Positions 26,910 to 34,400 of a DNA stretch of 64,000 nt are shown piece by piece. The translations under genes and the position numbers were made by a program. The stretch lies in contig CAZCAC010000001.1 in assembly GCA_964496575.1 (NCBI GenBank), positions 62,001 through 126,000 of the forward strand, written 5' to 3'. The DNA is from CAZCAC01 sp964496575 (GTDB lineage Bacteria; Planctomycetota; UBA1135; GCA-002686595). Each line of letters starts with the position of its first letter. Within the stretch, counting starts at the first letter, position 1. The notes beneath the pieces are model-generated. The model was given only the letters and a program-made list of their open reading frames with translations. It did no database searches and had not been told where the DNA came from.

Positions 26910-28133
26910 ATGAAGAGCTTCGCCCTGCCCCTCGTCGCCGCGCTGCTGTGCACCTCCGCGACGACCGCGTTCGGTCAGATCACCACCATCGCCCACGAGT
27001 CCTTCGACTACACCTGGCCCGGCCTGCTCGATACGCAGAATGGCGGCACCGGTTGGTCCGCCCCCTGGGCCCTGACCCCCAACGTCGACGACATCGTCAT
27101 CCAGGCCAACCCCCCCACCAACGGCAGCAACCCCTACCCGTGGTCCGATGCCGACGACATCGGACACTTCGCCCAGCAGGCGCTCGAGTTCGGCTTTGCC
27201 TCTCGATACGTCGACGTGGCCCCCCACGCAGACGTCACCGAGGGCGGCAAGTTCGGGAAGGACAACACCACGATCTGGGTCTCCGTCACGATGTGGAACT
27301 TCCAGCAGTTCGGAGTTCACTTCGGCTCGGTCTCCTTCTGCGACACCGACTACGAGCACTGGCTGATGGGATCGCCGTGGGCCTCCTACGGCTGGGGCAT
27401 CGACGCCTGCCCGGGCATCGGCTGCATCTCCAACGTGCCCGGCTCGGACGACACGCAGTCGGCACGCCTGGTCACGCGCATCGACTACCTGCCCGGTCAG
27501 GATCGCGTGCGCATGTGGGTGAACCCGGCGGAGAAGCACCCCACCACTCTCCCCGGGCTCGACACGTATATCGACGACATGCCGTGGAACCAGATCCGTA
27601 TCTGGTCCGGAGGAAACGCTTCCCTGTACTACTGGGACAACCTCGTGATCGAGAAGGGCACTCCCATTCCGATCAGCAGCTTCTGCTTCGGGGACGGCTC
27701 CGGGACCCAGTGCCCCTGCGGCAACAACGGCAACACGGGTGAGGGCTGCGGCAACTCCACCTTCAACGGTGGAGCGAAGCTCGACGCCACCGGAACCACC
27801 AGCGTCGCGACCGACGACCTGACCTTCACGTCCACCAACCTGATTCCGTCCCAGGGGGCGCTGCTCTTCGTCGGCAACAACGCGATCAACAATGGCAACG
27901 GAATCATCTTCGGCGACGGTCTGCGCTGCGCCGGCGGCTCGGTCATACGCCTCGGCGTGAAGATGCCCGATGGCACGGGCACTGCCACCTGGGGACCCGG
28001 ACTCACCTCGAAGGACGCGTGGGACGCCGGTGACGTCAAGCGCTTCCAGGTCTGGTACCGGGATCCGATCGGCGTGCCCTGCGGCACCCAGTTCAACCTG
28101 ACCAACGGCATCGAGGTCGGCTTCACGATCTGA
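26910..28133 (+). CDS. Secreted jelly-roll protein with Cys-rich C-terminal domain, in the LacI regulon
   Basis: The product has 407 residues with a signal peptide (MKSFALPLVAALLCTSATTA, cut after FGQ). Residues 22-250 form a beta-rich domain beginning ESFDYTWPGLLDTQNGGTGW, with paired strands typical of LamG/concanavalin-like jelly rolls (SVTMWNFQQFGVHFGSVSF, WNQIRIWSGGNASLYYWDNL). The last 150 residues are the CFGDGSGTQCPCGNNGN module ending FNLTNGIEVGFTI. No glycosidase acid pair is recognisable, so binding is more likely than hydrolysis. Its promoter holds the same operators as the carrier gene, which ties it to beta-glucan use; I infer a secreted or surface glucan-binding role. A strong hairpin terminator follows at 28163. 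Confidence 0.82.
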   Translation: MKSFALPLVAALLCTSATTAFGQITTIAHESFDYTWPGLLDTQNGGTGWSAPWALTPNVDDIVIQANPPTNGSNPYPWSDADDIGHFAQQALEFGFASRYVDVAPHADVTEGGKFGKDNTTIWVSVTMWNFQQFGVHFGSVSFCDTDYEHWLMGSPWASYGWGIDACPGIGCISNVPGSDDTQSARLVTRIDYLPGQDRVRMWVNPAEKHPTTLPGLDTYIDDMPWNQIRIWSGGNASLYYWDNLVIEKGTPIPISSFCFGDGSGTQCPCGNNGNTGEGCGNSTFNGGAKLDATGTTSVATDDLTFTSTNLIPSQGALLFVGNNAINNGNGIIFGDGLRCAGGSVIRLGVKMPDGTGTATWGPGLTSKDAWDAGDVKRFQVWYRDPIGVPCGTQFNLTNGIEVGFTI

Positions 28134-28162
28134 CCGCGCCTCACGCCGGGATTCGAACCGAA

Positions 28163-28203
28163 GAGTCCGGCCGCCCCTTCGAGGGGCGGCCGGACTCCTT
28201 TGT
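28163..28203 (+). terminator. Intrinsic-type terminator after 26910-28133
   Basis: GAGTCCGGCCGCCCC (28163-28177) pairs perfectly over 15 bp with GGGGCGGCCGGACTC (28183-28197) around a TTCGA loop. CTTTGT follows, a short T-rich tail. It lies 30 bases after the stop codon and isolates this gene from the next promoter. Confidence 0.8.
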
Positions 28204-28388
28204 CGTGTCGGCTTCCGGCCGGTGGCGAGAGCGGCTGCGAGCCCGAGCTCGTGCGGGGCGGGAGGCGATTACCCTGATCAGGGAGATCGATGCACTCCGA
28301 GGCGAGGTCCTCCCCGTTCCGCTCGGAGCATCCAGCGCTGGAGATCCGGCGAAGGCCAGAAAACCCGTATCCCCGATCGGAAAAAGCC

Positions 28389-28439
28389 TGAAACCGGTTT
28401 CAGAATCTCCCCCACGAAACCGGTTTCTTGGGGTAGACT
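28389..28439 (+). promoter_or_regulatory. Tandem LacI operator pair and -10-like TAGACT upstream of 28585
   Basis: TGAAACCGGTTTCA (28389-28402) and CGAAACCGGTTTCT (28415-28428) have centres 26 bp apart, followed by GGGGTAGACT with TAGACT at 28434-28439. The two flanking half-site variants are identical to those at 26779-26829 even at the non-palindromic ends, so this promoter is a duplicate of that one. Confidence 0.8.
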
Positions 28440-28584
28440 CCACGTCGTCGCTTCTCCGAGCCCGGCCGGTTTTCGGCCCAGCCTGATTCCGGCGGACTGG
28501 AGGTGGGCGTCCGGTCGCGCGTGCCGGCTACGCGCGAGAGTCCTCCATCGAGATAGCACACTTCAACCCCACCACTCTCCAAAC

Positions 28585-29733
28585 ATGCGCTCTCCCTTCA
28601 CCACGCTCCTCGTTTCCTTCGGCCTGAGTTGCCTCACCGCGTCGACGTGCTGGGCCGATCTGGGGCCCTACAGCCAAGACTTCGAGGGTCTCGATCAGGC
28701 TGACCCCGCCGCCCTGTCGAACGACGGCTGGCTCGTCTTCGGCAACGTCTTCGACGGCAGTAGCGGCGGCTACCTCTACGGCTACGGTCCCTTCCCGGCT
28801 CCGAACGGTGGTCCTGCCTTCTGCGCTGTGGCCGCCGGTGAGGGTGGACCGCCTCAGGAGGCTCAGCAGATCGTCGTCTACAGCGACTACAACAACGGCG
28901 ACCACGCCAACGGTCACACGATCGAGGCAAACGTCTACCAAGAGCAGCAGATCGGCGTGGGCGACGTCGGCAAGACCTACACCTTCCGCTTCGACGCCAA
29001 GCTCGGCGACCTCGTCCCGAACTCGACCGCCCTCGCCTTCATCAAGGTTCTCAACCCCGCCGACTGGAGTCTGAGCGCCTACGAGACCGTGGACATGACG
29101 ACCACGCCCGTGACCTGGACCACCTACACGCTCCAGACCACGATCGACGCCAGTCAGGACGGACACTACCTCCAGATCGGTTTCATGAACCACTCGACGC
29201 TCTACACGCCGTCGGGCATCGTCTACGACAACATCGTCTGGAACGAAGGCCCGGGCGCTCCGTACTGCTTCGGTGACCCCGGCAGCGGCACCCCCTGCCC
29301 CTGCAACAACGACAACGACGGAAGCGTTCCCCAGTCGGGTTGCGCCAACGGCGTCTTCGCCTCCGGTGCCCAGATGACCGCGAGCGGCGTGGCGAGCGTC
29401 ACCGCGGACACGCTGGTCTTCGCCACGACGGGTCTGGAGCCGAGCAACAGCGGCCTCTACTTCCAGGCGGACAACGATCTCTCTCCGGGAGTCGTCTGGG
29501 GAGACGGCCTGCGCTGCGCCGGGGGCAACCTCAAGCGCCTCGGCGTGCGCTTCGCGGATGCGACGGGCTACTCCGACACCTCGGGCTACCCTCAGACGAT
29601 CTCCGCCAAGGCCGGGAACATCACGCCCGGCGTCACCAAGCACTACCAGTGCTGGTACCGGAACCCGCAGAACTCGCCTTGCGGTTCCGACTTCAACACC
29701 TCGAACGGCTACGCGATCACCTGGCTGCCGTAA
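28585..29733 (+). CDS. Secreted putative glucan-binding protein with Cys-rich C-terminal domain (shorter paralogue)
   Basis: The product has 382 residues with a signal peptide (MRSPFTTLLVSFGLSCLTAS, cut near CWA). Residues 25-220 form a beta-sandwich with a very conserved look: QDFEGLDQADPAALSNDGWL, YLYGYGPFPAPNGGPAF, YSDYNNGDHANGHTIEANVY and YLQIGFMNHSTLYTPSGIVY DN. The pattern resembles galactose-binding-like carbohydrate modules, with no catalytic acids evident. The C-terminal module begins CFGDPGSGTPCPCNNDNDGS and ends FNTSNGYAITWLP. The operator pair upstream puts it under the glucan regulator. The gene at 29957 carries a near-copy of this whole protein plus an extra domain. Function is inferred as substrate capture. 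Confidence 0.82.
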   Translation: MRSPFTTLLVSFGLSCLTASTCWADLGPYSQDFEGLDQADPAALSNDGWLVFGNVFDGSSGGYLYGYGPFPAPNGGPAFCAVAAGEGGPPQEAQQIVVYSDYNNGDHANGHTIEANVYQEQQIGVGDVGKTYTFRFDAKLGDLVPNSTALAFIKVLNPADWSLSAYETVDMTTTPVTWTTYTLQTTIDASQDGHYLQIGFMNHSTLYTPSGIVYDNIVWNEGPGAPYCFGDPGSGTPCPCNNDNDGSVPQSGCANGVFASGAQMTASGVASVTADTLVFATTGLEPSNSGLYFQADNDLSPGVVWGDGLRCAGGNLKRLGVRFADATGYSDTSGYPQTISAKAGNITPGVTKHYQCWYRNPQNSPCGSDFNTSNGYAITWLP

Positions 29734-29956
29734 TCGAGCCGAGCCCCGGCGTGGCGCCTGTCGGCCACGTCGGGGAGGCCGCGGTCAGCGAGGGTGATCT
29801 GCACGGGAGCGGGAGGGGAGCGAGCCCCTCGACCCTGCTCCCCCTGGCACCCCCGACAAGGCTGGTCCTGGCCACAAGACCCCTTGAAACCCCTGCACCA
29901 CGAGGACCTCTCTGTCTTCGCACCTCCGTCATCCCGAACCTCACCGACTCAGACTC

Positions 29957-31609
29957 ATGTCCATCGCCAGAATCTTCATCCGTACGCTCCTCACGGTGTG
30001 CGGGGCGACTGCCCTCAACCTCTCGTTCGCGGCTCCTCAAGGCGAGCTGACCGTCAACGGCGACTTCGAGCTCGGCGACACGAGCTCCTGGCAGTCCTTC
30101 CCCACCGCGACCTCCACCTTCAACGTCACCTCCGACGCAGCCAGCGGCAACTGGGCCGGCCAAGTCTACAACGATACCTTGGCCAGCTCTGCCGTCGTGA
30201 AGCAGGCCAACCTCGGTGTCGGCTTCGTGACCCCCGGCTCGACGGTCGACATCTCGTTCGCCGCCAAGGGCACCGGCGAGGTCGGTGGCGTCGCCTTCGC
30301 CGAGCTCTTCTCGGAGATCGCCGGCGGCGGCGTCTCCCACGCCGAGATCCTGGGCGGTGCTCCGCTGGCACTGACCACCTCCTGGCAGACCTTCACCTTC
30401 TCCACGACCGCCGGCAACGACGTCAGCGGTGGCATCACCCTGCAGTTCGCGGCCGTGACGGGCGGCGCTACCGGCAGCACCATCGACCTGTTCATCGACG
30501 ACGTCTCGGTGACCGCCACGCCGAATGTCGTCGCGCTCGAGCCCTACTACCAGGACTTCGAGGGCCTCGACCAGGCCGACCCCTCCGCGCTCTCGAACGA
30601 CGGCTGGCTGGTCTTCGCCAACGTCTTCGACGGCACCACCGGCGGCTACCTGTACGGCTACGGCCCGTTCCCGGCCCCGAACGGCGGCCCGGCCTTCAGC
30701 GCCATCACCAACGGCCAGGGCGGCCCCGCCCAGGGCGCCCAGCAGCTCGTCACCTACAGTGACTACAACAACGGCGATCACGCGAACGGCCACACGATCG
30801 AGGCCAACGTCTTCCAGGAGCAGGTGATTGGATCGGGTGACGCCGGCAAGACCTTCACCTTGCGCTTCGACGCCAAGCTCGGCGATCTCATCCCGAACTC
30901 CACCGCCCTCGCGTTCATCAAGGTGCTCAACCCCGCCGACTGGAGCTTGAGCGCGTACGAGACCGTGGACATGACGACCACGCCCGCGACCTGGACCACC
31001 TACACGCTCCAGACCACGATCGATGCCAGTCAGGCCGGACACTTCCTGCAGATCGGCTTCATGAACCACTCGACGCTCTACACGCCGTCGGGCATCGTCT
31101 ACGACAACATCGTCTGGAACGAAGGCCCGGGCGCTCCGTACTGCTTCGGTGACCCCGGCAGCGGCACCCCCTGCCCCTGCAACAACGACAACGACGGAAG
31201 CGTTCCCCAGTCGGGTTGCGCCAACGGCGTCTTCGCCTCCGGTGCCCAGATGACCGCGAGCGGCGTGGCGAGCGTCACCGCGGACACGCTGGTCTTCGCC
31301 ACGACGGGTCTGGAGCCGAGCAACAGCGGGCTCTACTTCCAGGCGGACAACGACCTCTCTCCGGGAGTCGTCTGGGGAGACGGCCTGCGCTGCGCCGGCG
31401 GCAACCTCAAGCGCCTCGGCGTGCGCTTCGCGGACGCGACGGGCTACTCCGACACCTCGGGCTACCCCCAGTCGATCTCCGCCAAGGCCGGGAACATCAC
31501 CCCCGGCGTCACCAAACACTACCAGTGCTGGTACAGGAACCCGTTGAACTCTCCCTGTGGAAGTGATTTCAACACCTCGAACGGCTACGCGATCACGTGG
31601 TTGCCGTGA
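29957..31609 (+). CDS. Secreted putative glucan-binding protein with CBM4/9-like N-domain (longer paralogue)
   Basis: The product has 550 residues with a signal peptide (MSIARIFIRTLLTVCGATAL, cut near SFA). Residues 28-190 are a CBM4/9-like beta-sandwich: ELTVNGDFELGDTSSWQSFP, a Gly-rich middle, and STIDLFIDDVSVTA, the usual last strand. Residues 195-395 repeat the domain of 28585-29733 (QDFEGLDQADPSALSNDGWL). The C-terminal module is almost identical to that of the neighbour; 272 bases (31058-31329) match it exactly. It lies 223 bases downstream with no operator pair of its own, so it may be co-transcribed from the 28389 promoter. A carbohydrate-binding domain joined to the repeated domain supports polysaccharide capture. 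Confidence 0.83.
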   Translation: MSIARIFIRTLLTVCGATALNLSFAAPQGELTVNGDFELGDTSSWQSFPTATSTFNVTSDAASGNWAGQVYNDTLASSAVVKQANLGVGFVTPGSTVDISFAAKGTGEVGGVAFAELFSEIAGGGVSHAEILGGAPLALTTSWQTFTFSTTAGNDVSGGITLQFAAVTGGATGSTIDLFIDDVSVTATPNVVALEPYYQDFEGLDQADPSALSNDGWLVFANVFDGTTGGYLYGYGPFPAPNGGPAFSAITNGQGGPAQGAQQLVTYSDYNNGDHANGHTIEANVFQEQVIGSGDAGKTFTLRFDAKLGDLIPNSTALAFIKVLNPADWSLSAYETVDMTTTPATWTTYTLQTTIDASQAGHFLQIGFMNHSTLYTPSGIVYDNIVWNEGPGAPYCFGDPGSGTPCPCNNDNDGSVPQSGCANGVFASGAQMTASGVASVTADTLVFATTGLEPSNSGLYFQADNDLSPGVVWGDGLRCAGGNLKRLGVRFADATGYSDTSGYPQSISAKAGNITPGVTKHYQCWYRNPLNSPCGSDFNTSNGYAITWLP

Positions 31610-31663
31610 TATGGATGGACCGGTCAACACCTGATTGACGGGTCACTTTCCGAGTTGTTCACG

Positions 31664-31695
31664 AGCCGGCTGCGGGTTGCCCGCGGCCGGCTTTC
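31664..31695 (+). terminator. Terminator hairpin after 29957-31609
   Basis: AGCCGGCTGCGGG (31664-31676) pairs with CCCGCGGCCGGCT (31680-31692) around a TTG loop, 13 bp with one G-U pair, followed by TTCTC. It marks the end of the glucan locus. Confidence 0.7.
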
Positions 31696-31785
31696 TCGTG
31701 TCGGGAGGGAGAGGCGAGAAGGGCGGCCAGGCCGAAGCGGACCCGCCTTCGGGTCGGTGATACCGAACCTGGTACCGTATCGGCC

Positions 31786-34233
31786 ATGGCCAAGACGAAA
31801 CGAGCTACCGGGACGTGGCGCCTCGCCCCGGCACTCCTCCTGGCGGTCGTCGGGGCCGTCGCTCTCTCCTTCTGGCTCCAGTGCGCGAAACAGCCGGCGC
31901 CGTCCCCGGAGGCGACTCCCGATCCCGAGCTCGAGGAACCGGCGCCCGTCGAGGCACCGGAGCCGGAGGGGCGCGTGTCGGTCGAGCCCGACGTTCGCGA
32001 GAACGTGCCGATCGAGGAAGTGGCGGCCCCGGCGACGGCCCCGGCGGAGCGGGAGCCGCGCGACCTCGTCGCGCGCGTGGTCACCGCCGACAGAGAGCTC
32101 CGCGACGGTGTGCCGGTCTGCTTCTTCGTCGAGGGTCCCGACGGCCGGCCGGTGCCGAACTTCCGGACCTCCCGCCTCTCGGGTGGCGGCGCGGAGCGCG
32201 ACGAGCTGCCTCCGCCCGCCGAGCGCGACCCGGCACTGCGCGGCCTGGCGATCTGGCGCGCGGCGGACGACCCCTTGAGGCGTGCGTGGCGAAACCACGA
32301 CCGGGGAGGGAACTCGCCGCCCTTGATCCTCGGCGTGAGCCTGCCCGGTGGCGAGGCGACCCGGGTGACGCTCGAGCTCTCCAGCTGGCCCACCGAGCCG
32401 GTCGAGCTGGTGATCGGTCCCGAGATCCTGACGATGATCGCGCCGCTGCGCGTGGAGGTCTACCTCGCCGACGGATCGCCGGCGCCCGGTGTGCCGGTCA
32501 CCCTCTTCGGCATCCCGGTCGATCCGAACCTCGGAAACATCGGCGAGATGGGCGAGGCGGTCACCGGTGCCGACGGCGTGGCCTTCATCGAACGCGACCA
32601 GCTGCTCCAGTTCTTCGCGGTCTTCGGCCAGATGGGCCGGGACGGAATGAAGATGAAGGACTTCATGGAGCTCTTCGTCGCGCCGACCTTCCCCCTGCCC
32701 CTGGCGCCGCGCACGCCCTACTCCGGTGAGCTCGACGGGGAGAAGGTCGTGCGCATCGACCTGCCGCCGGTCGGGAGGCTCCACGCCGAGGTGGTCGACT
32801 CGAGCGGGGAGCCGCTCGGGAGCTCGGGCCCCGGGGGGAGCGGGATCAGCTACCGGATCAACTGGACCGCTGCCGCGCAGCCGCCGAGGAACCGCGAATC
32901 GACCGAGACGCTCGGCGGCGAGGCGACCGGGGCGACGATCGATCTCGGCTGGGTCGGTCTCGGGATGTCCTTCGACGCGCGCTTCTGGCCACTCGACGGC
33001 AGCTGCCCCGGCGACGGTTTCGAGGTCAAGGGCCCGGTCAGCGCGGGGGAAGTCACGACGCTGCGCTTCCAGCTCAGGAAGCCGTTCGTGCGCCTCGCGT
33101 TCCAGGTTCTCGATGCGAACGGACAGCCGCTGACCGAGACCGAGCTCCAGTACCTGGTGCGCGAGTCGGTGATCGATCCGAACCCGAAACGCGAGCCGCA
33201 GCGCTACTGGCGCGCGATCTCGACCGACGGGGAGGGGCGCTTCCGGTGGATCTTCCCGTACACGGCGAAGGCGACGCCGCGGGTGCTGGAGCTGCAGCAC
33301 GGGGCCGGCGAGCGCACGAGCTGGGGCAGCGTCGCTCTGCCGGTCAGCGCTCCCCCCCCACCGGAAGGGCTCGGGCCGCTGGAGCTGCCGACGATCGAGA
33401 TGGGCACGATCCAGCTCGGCGAGACGCCGCTGCCGGAGCTGGGCAAGCCGCCGGTAGAGTCGCTCCTCGCCGAAGGAGCCGTGACCGACCTCGCCGGCGT
33501 TCCGCTCGGCGGGGCGACGGTCTGGGCCCGGGTGGCCGGGGGGAATACGAACCTCGGCAGCGTGAAGACCGACGAGCGCGGCCATTTCGAGCTGCGCACG
33601 CGCGAGCCGGTCGCCTTCCGGCTCAGCGTCACTCGTGACGGCTACATCGCTCGAGCGACCGACTCGCTGGAGCCCGGGTCCGCCGGGCTGGTCTACGAGC
33701 TGGCGCCCGGAGCGACGCTGCGCGGCCAGCTGATCAACTCGCCGGAGACCCTCGGGGGCTCGTTCTTCGTCTACGTCGACTGCGGTGGCGTGACGCGCAA
33801 GGACCGCCCGGGCGGGGAGTTCCCGGGTGAGGGGGGCGCGGGCTTCGAGGTCGACGGAATGCCGCCGGGGCGAGCGACGGTGTGCGTCGTCGGCCAGGAG
33901 TTCGACTTCGAGTTCGCGCGCTTCGAGGGGATCGAGCTGCGCGCCGGGGAGGTGTCGAGCGACCCGCGCCTCGACCCGCTCGACATGGAACCGCTGGCCC
34001 GCGCGTGGTGGTTCCGCTTCGAGCGCACCGACGGCGAGCGCTTCGACGAGCGCTACATCTGGATCGAGGTGGAGGGTACACGAGATTCGATCGGTCTGCG
34101 GGGGCGCGAGCGCAAGCAGCTGGTACTCCCCGCCGCGGCGGAGCGAGCGGTGTTCACGGCGAGCGGTTATCGGGCGGTCGAGGTCGTGCTCGGCGGTGAG
34201 GAGGTGTTGGTGCGCCTCGAGCCGGGGCCGTAG
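31786..34233 (+). CDS. Membrane-anchored protein with carboxypeptidase-regulatory-like domains
   Basis: The product has 815 residues. A basic tail (MAKTKRATGTWRLAP) and one hydrophobic helix (ALLLAVVGAVALSFWL) are followed by a long Pro/Glu-rich linker (residues 37-90, e.g. PDPELEEPAPVEAPEPEG), then about five Ig-like regulatory modules. Two clear ones are GAVTDLAGVPLGGATVWARV ... TDERGHFELRT near residue 565 and VYLADGSPAPGVPVTLFGIP near 225. No protease motif is visible. The Cys just after the helix (WLQCAKQ) could be lipidated if the helix is a signal peptide. The start is 15 bases after GGTACCGTATC, which may be a -10 region producing a leaderless message. Confidence 0.8.
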   Translation: MAKTKRATGTWRLAPALLLAVVGAVALSFWLQCAKQPAPSPEATPDPELEEPAPVEAPEPEGRVSVEPDVRENVPIEEVAAPATAPAEREPRDLVARVVTADRELRDGVPVCFFVEGPDGRPVPNFRTSRLSGGGAERDELPPPAERDPALRGLAIWRAADDPLRRAWRNHDRGGNSPPLILGVSLPGGEATRVTLELSSWPTEPVELVIGPEILTMIAPLRVEVYLADGSPAPGVPVTLFGIPVDPNLGNIGEMGEAVTGADGVAFIERDQLLQFFAVFGQMGRDGMKMKDFMELFVAPTFPLPLAPRTPYSGELDGEKVVRIDLPPVGRLHAEVVDSSGEPLGSSGPGGSGISYRINWTAAAQPPRNRESTETLGGEATGATIDLGWVGLGMSFDARFWPLDGSCPGDGFEVKGPVSAGEVTTLRFQLRKPFVRLAFQVLDANGQPLTETELQYLVRESVIDPNPKREPQRYWRAISTDGEGRFRWIFPYTAKATPRVLELQHGAGERTSWGSVALPVSAPPPPEGLGPLELPTIEMGTIQLGETPLPELGKPPVESLLAEGAVTDLAGVPLGGATVWARVAGGNTNLGSVKTDERGHFELRTREPVAFRLSVTRDGYIARATDSLEPGSAGLVYELAPGATLRGQLINSPETLGGSFFVYVDCGGVTRKDRPGGEFPGEGGAGFEVDGMPPGRATVCVVGQEFDFEFARFEGIELRAGEVSSDPRLDPLDMEPLARAWWFRFERTDGERFDERYIWIEVEGTRDSIGLRGRERKQLVLPAAAERAVFTASGYRAVEVVLGGEEVLVRLEPGP

Positions 34234-34400
34234 TTAGTGCGGAGTCAGCGCCCGGAATCGCCGGGAGGTGCTAGCATCGGTACCTGCCATGGGCCGGGGG
34301 AATGGCCTCGATCGGTTTCGTGGCTCCCCCGGATCCACGTATCAGCGGCGACTCGCCACTCGAGGTGGAGATCGAGCCGCCACCAGGAGGAGAACGAGCG

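Larger units (their letters stand above)
28134..28584. other. Intergenic region (451 bp) with terminator, operator pair and leader
   Basis: This stretch contains the terminator of the preceding gene (28163-28203), about 185 bases without recognisable content, then the operator pair and TAGACT (28389-28439) and a leader to the ATG at 28585. No protein frame here has plausible composition. Confidence 0.6.

Noticed and set aside
28149..28159. Minus-strand GGTTCGAATCC, the T-loop signature of tRNA
   Set aside because: Flanking bases do not form a T stem, and no anticodon arm or acceptor stem can be found; the terminator hairpin occupies the adjacent DNA.
31753..31772. GATACCG...GGTATC-like symmetry upstream of 31786 as a LacI operator
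   Set aside because: It lacks the AAACCGGTTT core and the 26-bp partner; better explained as a -10 region shared with 49982-49997.
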